The notes under the pieces: generated by a model
What the model was told of the DNA's origin: nothing
Seen by the model: the letters and a program-made list of their open reading frames with translations, nothing else
Databases searched by the model: none
Position numbers and translations under genes: made by a program
Assembly: GCA_046482735.1 (NCBI GenBank)
Contig: JAWOEL010000130.1
Span: 1 to 64,000 of the forward strand
Direction: 5' to 3'
DNA: 64,000 nt
From: JAQICB01 sp046482735
GTDB lineage: Bacteria; Bacteroidota; Bacteroidia; Bacteroidales; UBA1715
Part shown: positions 44,442 through 54,496 of the stretch, piece by piece
Position numbering within the stretch: the stretch's first letter is position 1
How the letters are laid out: each line of letters begins with the position of its first letter

Positions 44442-44840
44442 CTACTCCCAGGTAATCCCTGTAGCATCTTCCGGTTTTATCGGTCTGCCATTTTGCAAAC
44501 ATACACCAGTTATAGTAGCATCTATTATTAATTTTCCATCAGGAATACGTTCTATCCACTGATGAAATATAATACGAAGATTACCTCGTTTCGCAGTTCT
44601 TATTTTCACCACAAAATCATCCTGACTTTTAAGCGATGCTTTATAATCTATCTCTACACGAGACACAACTAAATCTATATGTTTTGCATGAAGTGCCGCA
44701 AAATCTATTTGTCGTGATAGTAAAAATGTATGTCGTGCATGTTCCAAATAATTGAGATATACAGAATTGTTTACAATTCCCTGGAGATCTAACTCATAAT
44801 CACGAACAGTTAATTTCAATTCAAATAATGATTCCTGCAT
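44442..44840 (-). CDS. YbgC/4-hydroxybenzoyl-CoA-type hot-dog acyl-CoA thioesterase
   Basis: This 132-residue single hot-dog domain begins FELKLTVRDYELDLQGIVNNSVYLNYLEHARHTFL, the thioesterase signature with the catalytic Asp (usually DxDxxGxVxN/H) apparently in YELDLQG. It hydrolyses an acyl-CoA; the substrate is unknown. Members next to tol-pal help envelope integrity, but tol-pal genes are absent here. It is transcribed alone and faces the cold-shock gene. Confidence 0.88.
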   Translation of the reverse strand: MQESLFELKLTVRDYELDLQGIVNNSVYLNYLEHARHTFLLSRQIDFAALHAKHIDLVVSRVEIDYKASLKSQDDFVVKIRTAKRGNLRIIFHQWIERIPDGKLIIDATITGVCLQNGRPIKPEDATGITWE

Positions 44841-45242
44841 AATAAATAGGTTTTATCTAAAAAATCTAATTTTGAAATTGGTTTACATTTCAGCAGATGT
44901 ATATAAAAAAACAAGTACATACATTTAACGTAAAAATGTTATCTTCTTTTTATTATTTTTTTGTATTCTGAATATACAAACTATATACATATCATTTTTT
45001 AGCTCATAAATCCTTAAATACGGCATAAAAATACATATTTTTACCATACATTGTATACAATCTAAGACATAAAAATAGTAACTAAAAAAATCATATTAAC
45101 TCCCGTTACTATATACAGAAAAACAACTACTAAATATACACACTACCGTCACTTTTATAAAATATAACGACTCATTATTGCGTAAATAAAGAGATTTTAG
45201 TAATATTACATACTCAAATAAACAATTTAAAAGATAAAAAAT
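44841..45242. other. 402-bp AT-rich intergenic region between divergent genes
   Basis: This region must hold the promoters for the thioesterase (-) and the MORN-repeat protein (+). No convincing TTTG/TAnnTTTG pair was found for either. The notable feature is a 12-bp perfect palindrome ATTGTATACAAT at 45050-45061, a possible regulator site. No ORF or RNA gene was recognised. Confidence 0.5.
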
Positions 45243-46988
45243 ATGTCGAAATATTTATATGTTCTCATTCTCGTTTCTGTTTGTTCTGTAATTGCTGCAA
45301 CAGCACAAGACACGATTACTAATACATGGGAAAACGGACAAATAAGCAGTAAAGGGTATATGCTTGACGGGACAGAACATGGCTTATGGATGTATTGGGA
45401 CTCTCTGGGCAATAAAGTTCAAGAAACCTCATTTTTACGCGGGAGACTTCATGGCCCGACAATTCTATACAGTGAAGAAACCGGAAAAAAACTATACGAA
45501 ACACATTATTATTTAAATGACAAACACGGTTTGCATAAAGAATGGTACAAGAACGGAAATCTTGCAGTAAAAGGATACTTCAATCATAATAAACGAGATA
45601 GCACATGGCAATATTTTTACAGAAGCGGCCAATTACAAAAAGAAACATTTTATGTGCATCCGGACACAACATTACTTATGCGTTTTTGTCATAAAAAAGG
45701 TTGCTCAGTTGTAGATGGAAACGGCACCTACCAAACATACTGGCCCAACAACACAATCAAAGAAAAAGGAAATTACAAAAACGGATTACCACACGGGAAA
45801 TGGGAAGTATATTATAAAGATGGTACACTAAAAGCAAAAGGAAACTACACACAAGGCGAAAAAACAGGAAACTGGATAGAAAATTATGAAGACGGCTCGC
45901 CCAAAGAACGAATAAACCATACAACCGGCACCTACGAATTTTGGCATCCAAACGGACAACAAAACATTCAGGGTTTTTATACAAAAAATAAAAGAGACTC
46001 TGTATGGACTACCTGGAATAAAGAAGGAACCATGATAGCGAAAAACAAATATTCTAAAGGAGCATTGCATGAGGAACAACTTACGTGGTTCGATAATGCA
46101 TATATACAATCTGAAATGGAATATAAAGACGGACTTAAACATGGATATGCCCGATGGTGGTTTCCCGACAGCACAATAGATATGGAAGGGCATTTTAAAA
46201 ACGATATGCAACACGGTAAATGGATTTATTGGCAAGAAGACAGTATTTTAGGAAACACCGGTCATTATGCTAAAGGAGAAATGCATGGTAAATGGATATG
46301 GTACTACGACGACGGCACATCTATCTGGAAAAAAGGACATTATACTCATGGCAAAAAAACCGGAGAATGGCTGTTTTTTTACCAAAGCGGTCAAAAACTT
46401 AGTCAAGGCTTTTATACCAATGGCAAAGCAGACAGCACCTACACCGAATGGTTCAAAAATGGAAATATTGAAACAATTGGACAATTTTCTAATGGAAACA
46501 TGACCGGAACATGGAAATCTTGGTATAAAGAACCGGAAAATCAATTAAAATATCATATAGAATACAAACATAATTTAAAACATGGTGTAGAAAAATACTG
46601 GAACAAAAACGGAAATCTCCGTTCAGAAAAAAACTATCACGAAGGCGAATTTCATGGTGATTTCAAAACTTTTTTTATCTCGGGCAAACCAAATATTATT
46701 GGCGAATATGACATGGGCAGAATGACCGGTACATGGCTTTATTATAACGAAAGCGGTACATGTGAACGAGAACATACTTTTAAAAATGGAATACCTCACG
46801 GAGACTGGATAATCAGATATAAAGAAGGCCCTGTTCGCGAAGAAATTTCATATAAAAACGGCAAACGTCACGGTCACTACAAATATTTCTCTATCAGGGG
46901 TAAACTTATCTATCATGTGAAATACAAAAACGGAACAATTTCAAAAGTAAAAGTAGATAACCGAAAAAAAGAAGAACAAATTCGCTGA
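45243..46988 (+). CDS. MORN/YwqK-repeat exported protein
   Basis: This 581-residue protein has a signal peptide (residues 1-20, ending IAATAQ) followed by about 22 tandem repeats of some 23 residues with the pattern G.Y..G..HG.W..Y...G, for example KEKGNYKNGLPHGKWEVYYKDG. These MORN-like/YwqK repeats form an extended beta-hairpin solenoid. YwqK proteins are annotated as antitoxins in some databases, but there is no toxin gene here and the export signal makes that role unlikely. Function unknown; a periplasmic or surface scaffold is plausible. It is followed by kdsB after 19 bp. Confidence 0.85.
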   Translation: MSKYLYVLILVSVCSVIAATAQDTITNTWENGQISSKGYMLDGTEHGLWMYWDSLGNKVQETSFLRGRLHGPTILYSEETGKKLYETHYYLNDKHGLHKEWYKNGNLAVKGYFNHNKRDSTWQYFYRSGQLQKETFYVHPDTTLLMRFCHKKGCSVVDGNGTYQTYWPNNTIKEKGNYKNGLPHGKWEVYYKDGTLKAKGNYTQGEKTGNWIENYEDGSPKERINHTTGTYEFWHPNGQQNIQGFYTKNKRDSVWTTWNKEGTMIAKNKYSKGALHEEQLTWFDNAYIQSEMEYKDGLKHGYARWWFPDSTIDMEGHFKNDMQHGKWIYWQEDSILGNTGHYAKGEMHGKWIWYYDDGTSIWKKGHYTHGKKTGEWLFFYQSGQKLSQGFYTNGKADSTYTEWFKNGNIETIGQFSNGNMTGTWKSWYKEPENQLKYHIEYKHNLKHGVEKYWNKNGNLRSEKNYHEGEFHGDFKTFFISGKPNIIGEYDMGRMTGTWLYYNESGTCEREHTFKNGIPHGDWIIRYKEGPVREEISYKNGKRHGHYKYFSIRGKLIYHVKYKNGTISKVKVDNRKKEEQIR

Positions 46989-47007
46989 TCTTTCGTACAT
47001 GACATAC

Positions 47008-47751
47008 ATGAAACCTATAGTAATAATTCCTGCACGATACGGGTCTACACGTTTTCCCGGAAAACCTTTAGTAAAAATTAAAGGCAAAACAATGATACAA
47101 CGTGTGTATGAACAAGCAAAACAAGTAATTAATGATGTATGGGTAGCTACAGATGATTTACGCATAGAATCAGCAGTCGCAAAATTTGGCGGAAAGTGCG
47201 TAATGACATCTTCGCTTCATGTAAGCGGTACCGACCGGATTGCGGAAGCATACAATACTATTGAAAACAATCAGCAATTTTCTGTAGTAGTTAATATTCA
47301 AGGCGATGAACCATTTATAGATCCATCGCAAATACAACAATTAGTTGATTTATGCTCTGACCCAAAAGCTGAAATAGCAACGCTTATTAAAAAAATCACT
47401 TCTGTTGACGATTTATTTAATCCAAACAAACCAAAAGTAATTCGAGACCTTTTTAACAATGCAATATATTTCAGCCGCTCACCTATACCATTTTTCAGAG
47501 ATTTAGAAAAAACTCAATGGCATGAACATCACTCCTATTACAAACATATTGGTGTATATGCATATAAATCAAATATTCTGAAAGAAGTTACTAATTTAAT
47601 ACCAACACAACTCGAGCAAGCAGAAAATCTAGAACAACTCAGATGGATTGAAAACAATTATACCATAAAAACAGGCATTACCGAATACGAAAATCTTTCA
47701 GTAGATACCGAAGATGACCTCAACGAAATATTACAAAAAATGCAACTATAA
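47008..47751 (+). CDS. kdsB: 3-deoxy-manno-octulosonate cytidylyltransferase (CMP-Kdo synthetase)
   Basis: This 247-residue enzyme activates Kdo with CTP for lipopolysaccharide inner-core synthesis. The start MKPIVIIPARYGSTRFPGKPL is canonical from the ATG at 47008; a start at 46999 would add MTY. Other motifs: VATDD, VNIQGDEPFIDP and YKHIGVYAY. It shows that the organism makes Kdo-containing LPS. It follows the MORN protein and precedes panB by 86 bp. Confidence 0.96.
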   Translation: MKPIVIIPARYGSTRFPGKPLVKIKGKTMIQRVYEQAKQVINDVWVATDDLRIESAVAKFGGKCVMTSSLHVSGTDRIAEAYNTIENNQQFSVVVNIQGDEPFIDPSQIQQLVDLCSDPKAEIATLIKKITSVDDLFNPNKPKVIRDLFNNAIYFSRSPIPFFRDLEKTQWHEHHSYYKHIGVYAYKSNILKEVTNLIPTQLEQAENLEQLRWIENNYTIKTGITEYENLSVDTEDDLNEILQKMQL

Positions 47752-47837
47752 AAAAAACAGAAAAATCTCTGTTGGTTACTCTGCTACATAAGAAAATATA
47801 TGTAGTTTTACCATAAATTATAAAATTTTTCTTTATT

Positions 47838-48659
47838 ATGTCAACGGCAAATACAGTTTCTGCGAAAGTAGTCACTACACATGTTTTAAGTGAGATGAAA
47901 TTACGCAATGAAAAAATTGCAATGCTCACTGCATATGATTATTCAATGGCTCGCATACTTGACAACGCAGGTATAGATGTTATTCTGGTGGGAGATTCTG
48001 CATCTAATGTTATGGCCGGAAATATTACAACCTTACCAATAACATTAGAACAAATGATATATCATGCAGCTTCGGTCCACAATGCAACTTCACGTGCACT
48101 GGTTGTTGTAGATTTACCATTTGGTTCATATCAAGGAAATTCTCTCGAAGCACTGCAATCTGCAATTCGGATTATGAAAGAAACAGGCTGCGGTGCTGTG
48201 AAATTAGAAGGTGGTATTGAAATTATAGATTCAGTAAAACGCATTATTTCCGCCGGAATCCCTATTATGGGGCATTTAGGTCTCATGCCCCAATCTATAC
48301 ATAAATTTGGCACTTACACAGTGAGAGCAAGACATGATGAGGAAGCTGAAAAATTAATAAGTGATGCAAAACTTTTGGAAGAAGCTGGTTGTTTTGCAGT
48401 TGTTCTCGAAAAAGTACCTGCTGACCTTGCAGGACGAATTTCACGCGAATTAAAAATTCCGGTAATCGGTATCGGAGCCGGATCTCAAGTCGATGGTCAA
48501 GTTTTGGTACTACACGATATGTTAGGTATCAATCAGGATTTTTCTCCCCGATTTTTACGAAGATATCATAATTTATATGCAGAAATTACCGGTTCAATAA
48601 ATTCATACATTGAAGATGTGAAATCTTCCGATTTCCCGAACGAACGAGAACAATATTAA
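47838..48659 (+). CDS. panB: 3-methyl-2-oxobutanoate hydroxymethyltransferase
   Basis: This 273-residue enzyme makes ketopantoate from 2-oxoisovalerate and methylene-tetrahydrofolate, the first step to pantothenate and CoA. Motifs: MLTAYDYSMARILDNAGIDVILVGDS, DLPFGSYQ, GAVKLEGG, GHLGLMPQS and GIGAGSQVDGQVLVLHDMLG. It is complete and in register with the family. The RluA-type gene starts 2 bp after its stop, so they are co-transcribed. Confidence 0.97.
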   Translation: MSTANTVSAKVVTTHVLSEMKLRNEKIAMLTAYDYSMARILDNAGIDVILVGDSASNVMAGNITTLPITLEQMIYHAASVHNATSRALVVVDLPFGSYQGNSLEALQSAIRIMKETGCGAVKLEGGIEIIDSVKRIISAGIPIMGHLGLMPQSIHKFGTYTVRARHDEEAEKLISDAKLLEEAGCFAVVLEKVPADLAGRISRELKIPVIGIGAGSQVDGQVLVLHDMLGINQDFSPRFLRRYHNLYAEITGSINSYIEDVKSSDFPNEREQY

Positions 48660-48661
48660 AT

Positions 48662-49342
48662 ATGTTTACTGTTTTATATGAAGACAATCATGTAATTGCT
48701 GTTGCTAAAGACAACAACACACTTGTTCATTCGGACAAAACCGGCGACCGTACTCTCGAAGATGAGGTTAAAGCATATATTAAAGAAAAATATAACAAAC
48801 CGGGCAACGTGTTTTTAGGTGTAATTCATCGTATAGACAGACCGGTAAGTGGTATTGTTCTTTTTTCCCGAACAAGCAAAGCTTTGGCACGTATGAACGA
48901 ATTGTTTAAACAAAAAGCAATATCAAAATCATATTATGCAATAGTAGAAAACATACCTCAAAAACAAACAGATACACTCACTCATTTTATTAGCCGAAAT
49001 ACAAAAAAAAACAAATCATTTGTTTCTCAAAAACAAACAGCAAACAGCAAACAGGCATCTTTAAGTTATACACATATTGGTTCTTCAGAAAAATACCATA
49101 TACTCCAGGTTGATTTACATACTGGCAGACATCATCAAATACGGGCACAATTGGCTCATATAGGTTGTTGTATAAAAGGTGATTTGAAATATGGTGCTCG
49201 ACGCAGCAATCCAAACGGCGGCATCTCATTGCACGCATACTCTGTATCTTTTACTCATCCGGTATCGAAAGAGAAATTACATATTACTGCACCTTTTCCG
49301 GACGATACTCTTTGGAACGAATTTAGAAAATTAGTACTGTAA
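48662..49342 (+). CDS. RluA-family pseudouridine synthase
   Basis: A 226-residue enzyme of the short RluA type without an S4 domain. It isomerises uridine in rRNA or tRNA. The catalytic-loop motif is VIHRIDRPVSGIVLFSRTSKA with the catalytic Asp; a later family block reads LHTGRHHQIRAQLAHIGC. The exact target uridine cannot be told. It is the last gene of the kdsB-panB region and converges on leuS. Confidence 0.9.
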   Translation: MFTVLYEDNHVIAVAKDNNTLVHSDKTGDRTLEDEVKAYIKEKYNKPGNVFLGVIHRIDRPVSGIVLFSRTSKALARMNELFKQKAISKSYYAIVENIPQKQTDTLTHFISRNTKKNKSFVSQKQTANSKQASLSYTHIGSSEKYHILQVDLHTGRHHQIRAQLAHIGCCIKGDLKYGARRSNPNGGISLHAYSVSFTHPVSKEKLHITAPFPDDTLWNEFRKLVL

Positions 49343-49415
49343 ATATGTCCTGCTTATTCTGTATTATATTACAATAGAAATGCAATGTTGTACTCAAAAG
49401 CATTATATAAAAAAA

Positions 49416-49469
49416 CCTTGCCTTAGATATAAATAGAAATATCGGATTATCCGGCATTTCTAAGCATGG
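49416..49469 (-). terminator. Terminator of leuS
   Basis: A long imperfect hairpin: outer arms around CCTTGC..TTAGA (49416-49427) and TCTAAGCATGG (49459-49469), inner arms GAAAT/ATTTC and CGGA/TCCG. On the minus strand it is followed by GGTTTTTTTATAT. It lies 5 bp beyond the leuS stop. Confidence 0.65.
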
Positions 49470-49473
49470 CACA

Positions 49474-52128
49474 TTACACCACGATATTTATTATTTTCCC
49501 TGGCACAACAATAACTTTTTTCGGTGTCCCTGCTAACCATTTTTGAGCTCGCTCATCAGATAAAGCAGCTTTTTCGATCTCATCTTTAGACAATTTTTTC
49601 GGTAATTCAAGTTCGAAACGTTTTTTTCCGTTAAATGACACAGGATACACAACTGCATCATCCTCCATTTTGCTCGTATCATATGCAGGCCAATCTTCGG
49701 ACGTTAACGAATGAGTGCCACCATACATTTCCCATAACTCTTCGGCAAGGTGAGGAGCAAAAGGATGGAGTACTTTGGCAAAAACAGAAGCAGTATCCTG
49801 ACTCACCTTCCCAACTTTATAACATGCATTGGTAAACATCATCATTTGAGAAATTGCTGTATTAAAGTGTAATTGATTAATATCATCCTCAACTTTTTTA
49901 ATTGTACGATGTAATGCTTTTACCACAGCAGCATCATCCTTATACCCGGCAACAACACATTCCTCATGAGCAAAAAACCTATACACTCTGGCAAGAAAAT
50001 TAAACACCCCTTTCACACCACTATCTGTCCAAGGTTTTGTTGCATCGAGCGGTCCCATAAACATTTCATACAAACGTAAACTATCTGCTCCATATTTTTC
50101 AATAACATCATCCGGATTAACCACATTTTTAAGTGATTTTGACATTTTCGCCACTATTTGTTTAAGCTTTTCACCGGTTTGAATATGGAAAAATTCACCA
50201 TCTTTTTCTTCAACCATATCCGAAGCGACTTTTGACCCATTTTGAGTTTCATACGCAAACGCCAAAATCATTCCCTGATTATATAATTTTTGATATGGTT
50301 CATCGGTAGAAACATACCCTAAATCAAACAGAACTTTATGCCAAAACCGACTATATAATAAGTGCAGAACAGCATGTTCAGCACCACCAATATATAAATC
50401 TACGGGCATCCAGTAATTTTCTAATACAGAATCAAAAGGTTTCTCATCATTTTGAGGATCAATATATCGTAAATAATACCAACATGAACCAGCCCATTGT
50501 GGCATAGTATTAGTTTCGTATCTTCCTTTGCGTCCATTTTCATCTGTCACATGCAACCAGTCTGTCGCATGTGTTAAAGGAGATTCACCATTTTCACCTG
50601 GTTCATACTTTTCAAGATTAGGCAAAGTATGAGGAAGATCAGATTCATCAATCATTGTTATCTCACCATCGTCCCAGTGAATTACCGGAAATGGTTCACC
50701 CCAGTACCGTTGACGACTAAATAACCAATCGCGAATTTTATAATTCACTGTAGCCTTGCCAATTCCCTTTTCTTCAAGCCACTGAATAACAGTATCTATG
50801 CCATCTTGTGTGTTTTTTCCATTTATATCTATACCTAAATCAGGATTAGCTGAATGTATATATTCGCCATCATCTGCCCAGCATGCTTCACCTTTTTGTA
50901 CTTTCTCACGTGTTTCCGCATCAGCACTTACAGGATCCAGAATGCACGTTACCGGAATATTAAATGTTTGTGCAAATTCGAAGTCACGTGCATCATGAGC
51001 AGGTACAGCCATAATAGCACCGGTACCATATCCCATAAGCACATAATCTGCAACCCATATAGGTATTTCGGTATTTGTAAGCGGGTTTATTGCATACTGA
51101 CCAGTAAATACACCGGTTTTTTCTTTTGCTAATTCAGTCCTATCCAAATCTGACTTTAATGCTGCCTGATGTACATATTCAGCAACTGCATCTTTATATT
51201 CCGGTGTTACAATAGTTTCCACAAGAGGGTGCTCGGGTGCCACAACCATATATGTAGCACCAAACAGAGTATCAGGACGAGTTGTGTACACAGTTAATTT
51301 ACCCAAACCATGAGCAATAGAAAAATCCACCTCTGCACCAGTTGAACGACCAATCCAGTTTCTTTGCATATCTTTAACACCTTCGGGCCAATCAACATTG
51401 TCAAGTCCATCTAATAATCGTTCGGCATAATGTGGTATACGCAACATCCACTGTTTAAGGTTCTTTTTAGAAACAACACTACCACATTTCTCATGTGTTC
51501 CATCAGTTAACACCTCTTCGTTTGCACACACAGTTTTACAACTGGCACACCACCATACTTGAGCATTATCGTAATATGCCAGGCGTTTAGAATCTATATA
51601 TTCTCTAACAGCCTCATCTCCTTGCAGAGAGACCTCCTCGGGCACATCAAGTTCAGAAATCGGTCGTCCTTTTTGTAAATCTGTATCGAACCACGTATTA
51701 TATAATTGAATAAAAATCCATTGCGTCCATGTATAATATTTAGGATCTGTTGTGTTTATTTCCTTATCCCAATCATAACTCAAACCTAAAGCCTTTATTT
51801 GACGACGAAAAGTGTCGCAATTTTTTTGCGTAGTTATTGATGGATGTGTTCCAGTTTGCATGGCATACTGCTCTGCAGGCAAACCAAAAGCATCCCATCC
51901 CATCGGATGAAGAACATTAAATCCCTTCATACGTTTATACCGACTTACTATATCAGACGCCGTATACCCTTCGGGATGACCAACATGTAATCCCGAACCC
52001 GATGGATATGGAAACATGTCTAATGCATAAAATTTTGGTTTCGACATATCTGTACCAGTTTTGAAGGTTTGGTTTTCCTCCCAGTACGATTGCCATTTTT
52101 GCTCTATCTTTGTAAAATTATACTCCAT
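49474..52128 (-). CDS. leuS: Leucyl-tRNA synthetase
   Basis: This 884-residue class I synthetase charges tRNA-Leu. The HIGH motif is the variant HVGH in PYPSGSGLHVGHPEGYTASD and the KMSKS motif is intact in AKMSKSLKNVVNPDDV. The CP1 editing domain is present (TTRPDTLFGATYMVVAPEHPL; the GTGAIMAVPAHDARD block), as is a zinc-finger-like CASCKTVCANEE...CGS segment. It is a single-gene unit with no clear consensus promoter upstream. Confidence 0.97.
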   Translation of the reverse strand: MEYNFTKIEQKWQSYWEENQTFKTGTDMSKPKFYALDMFPYPSGSGLHVGHPEGYTASDIVSRYKRMKGFNVLHPMGWDAFGLPAEQYAMQTGTHPSITTQKNCDTFRRQIKALGLSYDWDKEINTTDPKYYTWTQWIFIQLYNTWFDTDLQKGRPISELDVPEEVSLQGDEAVREYIDSKRLAYYDNAQVWWCASCKTVCANEEVLTDGTHEKCGSVVSKKNLKQWMLRIPHYAERLLDGLDNVDWPEGVKDMQRNWIGRSTGAEVDFSIAHGLGKLTVYTTRPDTLFGATYMVVAPEHPLVETIVTPEYKDAVAEYVHQAALKSDLDRTELAKEKTGVFTGQYAINPLTNTEIPIWVADYVLMGYGTGAIMAVPAHDARDFEFAQTFNIPVTCILDPVSADAETREKVQKGEACWADDGEYIHSANPDLGIDINGKNTQDGIDTVIQWLEEKGIGKATVNYKIRDWLFSRQRYWGEPFPVIHWDDGEITMIDESDLPHTLPNLEKYEPGENGESPLTHATDWLHVTDENGRKGRYETNTMPQWAGSCWYYLRYIDPQNDEKPFDSVLENYWMPVDLYIGGAEHAVLHLLYSRFWHKVLFDLGYVSTDEPYQKLYNQGMILAFAYETQNGSKVASDMVEEKDGEFFHIQTGEKLKQIVAKMSKSLKNVVNPDDVIEKYGADSLRLYEMFMGPLDATKPWTDSGVKGVFNFLARVYRFFAHEECVVAGYKDDAAVVKALHRTIKKVEDDINQLHFNTAISQMMMFTNACYKVGKVSQDTASVFAKVLHPFAPHLAEELWEMYGGTHSLTSEDWPAYDTSKMEDDAVVYPVSFNGKKRFELELPKKLSKDEIEKAALSDERAQKWLAGTPKKVIVVPGKIINIVV

Positions 52129-52360
52129 AATTACTTCTGTGAAATTAATCTACGAAATTAGAAAAAAAAATCAGAATTTGCCCGCTATTTTACATGTTTT
52201 TATATAGATTTATACAGTCTTTAAACGAGCACACACATGGTTATCATATTCTAATACAGATACGCTATCTCCATAAACCAAAATCAAAATATTTTATACA
52301 AAAAACCCACATTATACATACACACTTTTGGAGATACCGCCAAAAAATCATTATAAAAAA

Positions 52361-53800
52361 TTACCGCAAGACCGGAATAAGTATATATACACGTGTGCCG
52401 ACTCCTCTCTTTGATTCGATAAACATAGAACCGCCGGCATTATGCACAAGCCCCTTACAAATAGCAAGTCCGGCACCAATACCCGAAAAAGAACGAGTAT
52501 CATCTTGATTACCTTGTCTAAAATATTCAAAAATAACAGTAAGTTGATTTAAAGGAATACCAGCCCCAGTATCAGAAATTACTATTTCAAACATTTCATC
52601 TGCATTAATTTTACAGGCAACTCCTATTTGCCCCTCATTAGTATATTTCACTGCATTATCAACCACATGCTTTAGTACCGTAAACAAATCAACTGAACCA
52701 ATAGAAACACTAAAAGCATTTTTCTCATCTGACTGAATACTAAAATATAAATCCTTATGATATTTGTTTAGTTTCTCATATATAAGCTCCTGAACTTTTC
52801 GCATAAATACCGTATGCGAAATTATACAAACAGCAGACTCTAATCGTTTGGTTTCAATTTCAGCCAAGGTTAAAATATTTGTAACGATTTCCAACAAAGT
52901 ATTCGTATTCTCCTCTATTGTATTATAATAGAGTTCGCGTTTCTCGGCATCCGGATTTTTCAATAATAATTGACTGAATCCCATAATAGCCGTGAGAGGA
53001 GTCCGTATTTCATGCGAAATAGTAGATAAAAATTTCGACTTAATCTGATTATGCTCCTCAGCTTTTTCTTTTGATTGTTCCAATTCATTATTTACAAGTT
53101 GCAACTGCCGCGTACGCTCTTCCACAATATGTTCCAACTCGTTTTGCAAATTATAGTACGCATGATTTTTTTGAATCAATTCATATTGAATCTTAAAACT
53201 TTTACGATCAGAAAACTCGAAAAAATAAGCAGCATAAGCACTAAAAGTGAATCCAATAGTAAGAAAAAAAACTATAACCAACGCTTCGGTATGTACCTGC
53301 GAAAATGCAAATAATATATATATCATGCTAATTATATATAAAAAAAACATGCTATACATTGTTCTGACAAATCTAATTCGAACCAGATTGAACGAATAAA
53401 TATACAAAACCAAAATCCCTAACAATGAACCCGACAACAACTCTTCTGTCGTAAAAAGATACACATATAAAAAACTCACCCCGACCCCAACCAATAAAAC
53501 CGAATACAACATATGATTATACTGTTGGATACGCTTACTATAAGATAATGCAAGAATACTTACACACGTAGGAATAGTAATGCAAAAGCGCACCACATTC
53601 ACATCAAAAGCCGGCTGAGATATAACATAATCTAAAACCGCATACATTGCATACATACATATACCCAAAATAAGAGAAAACCTATTTGCACCAATAAACC
53701 TCTCATTATACGCTTTTCGATATGCAGCTTCAAGATTTTCGTCCCGAAACGAAAGTGTAAACGAATGCATATACCGATATTCAGGAACCGAAAAAATCAT
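52361..53800 (-). CDS. Membrane histidine kinase (HisKA-HATPase)
   Basis: This sensor kinase is 479 residues from the ATG at 53800 (the frame opens with a GTG at 53806; ATG at 53770 is also possible). Residues about 25-200 contain six membrane helices, followed by a coiled coil (about 205-255). The H box is FLSTISHEIRTPLTAIMGFSQLL with phospho-accepting H263, and the ATPase domain has the N box HVVDNAVKYTNEG, DTGAGIP and a G-rich ATP lid. There is no receiver domain and no response-regulator gene beside it. It ends the sORF-dgt-ispD operon. Confidence 0.9.
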   Translation of the reverse strand: MIFSVPEYRYMHSFTLSFRDENLEAAYRKAYNERFIGANRFSLILGICMYAMYAVLDYVISQPAFDVNVVRFCITIPTCVSILALSYSKRIQQYNHMLYSVLLVGVGVSFLYVYLFTTEELLSGSLLGILVLYIYSFNLVRIRFVRTMYSMFFLYIISMIYILFAFSQVHTEALVIVFFLTIGFTFSAYAAYFFEFSDRKSFKIQYELIQKNHAYYNLQNELEHIVEERTRQLQLVNNELEQSKEKAEEHNQIKSKFLSTISHEIRTPLTAIMGFSQLLLKNPDAEKRELYYNTIEENTNTLLEIVTNILTLAEIETKRLESAVCIISHTVFMRKVQELIYEKLNKYHKDLYFSIQSDEKNAFSVSIGSVDLFTVLKHVVDNAVKYTNEGQIGVACKINADEMFEIVISDTGAGIPLNQLTVIFEYFRQGNQDDTRSFSGIGAGLAICKGLVHNAGGSMFIESKRGVGTRVYILIPVLR

Positions 53801-53812
53801 ACACACACATAA

Positions 53813-54496
53813 TTATCTATTCTGATACTGCAATATTGCCTCAGCTATTGCAATATCACAAGGGTGAGTTATTTTAATATTATATTGATCGCCTTCACAA
53901 ACATAAAGAAGATTTCCTGCCCGTTCATAGACCGACGCATCATCGGTAAAAGCATCAGAAAATTTTTGTTTATACGAATCTCTGAGAAGACGAGCTTGAA
54001 AAAATTGCGGTGTTTGAACCCGCTTTACAAGTGTTCTATCAATTGGCGTGAACGATTCACCTTTACACATACGCAAAGAATCCACACTGTCGACAATTGG
54101 CACAACACCACCAAAATCGACAGCCATACCATACCCCCGCTCTAATAATTCACGAGTAACACAAGGACGCACACCATCATGAACAGCAACAACACTATCA
54201 TTAGAAACAAAGTTTAAACCATTTTGTACAGAAAAAAACCGTTCTGATCCGCCATACACAACACGATGAGGTATACGAAAATTATACTGTTCACACAACC
54301 TCGCCCACGTTTCACTATGCAATTGAGGCAACACTACAAGTATTGAGACCTTAGAATCATACTCATAAAACGCCTGTATACTGTGCATTAACACAGGCAC
54401 CCCCTGCACACACAAAAACTGTTTCGGCATCTCACTATTCATACGTAATCCCTTACCACCTGCTACGATTATAGCATATTTAGGAATTTTTTTCAT
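53813..54496 (-). CDS. ispD: 2-C-methyl-D-erythritol 4-phosphate cytidylyltransferase
   Basis: This 227-residue enzyme attaches CMP to MEP in the non-mevalonate isoprenoid pathway. It has the nucleotide-binding start IIVAGGKGLRMNSEMPKQFL, VAVHDGVRPCV and the VKRVQTPQFFQ and DDASVYE motifs. Its start codon overlaps the stop codon of the dGTPase gene by one base, indicating coupled translation. A histidine kinase gene follows. Confidence 0.95.
   Translation of the reverse strand: MKKIPKYAIIVAGGKGLRMNSEMPKQFLCVQGVPVLMHSIQAFYEYDSKVSILVVLPQLHSETWARLCEQYNFRIPHRVVYGGSERFFSVQNGLNFVSNDSVVAVHDGVRPCVTRELLERGYGMAVDFGGVVPIVDSVDSLRMCKGESFTPIDRTLVKRVQTPQFFQARLLRDSYKQKFSDAFTDDASVYERAGNLLYVCEGDQYNIKITHPCDIAIAEAILQYQNR

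Noticed and set aside
45243..46988. Toxin-antitoxin antitoxin (YwqK label)
   Set aside because: The protein has a signal peptide, is far larger than an antitoxin, and has no toxin neighbour.
52129..52508. Short plus-strand ORF between leuS and the histidine kinase
   Set aside because: It overlaps the end of the histidine kinase gene in another frame, has a composition typical of chance AT-rich frames, and shows no start signals.
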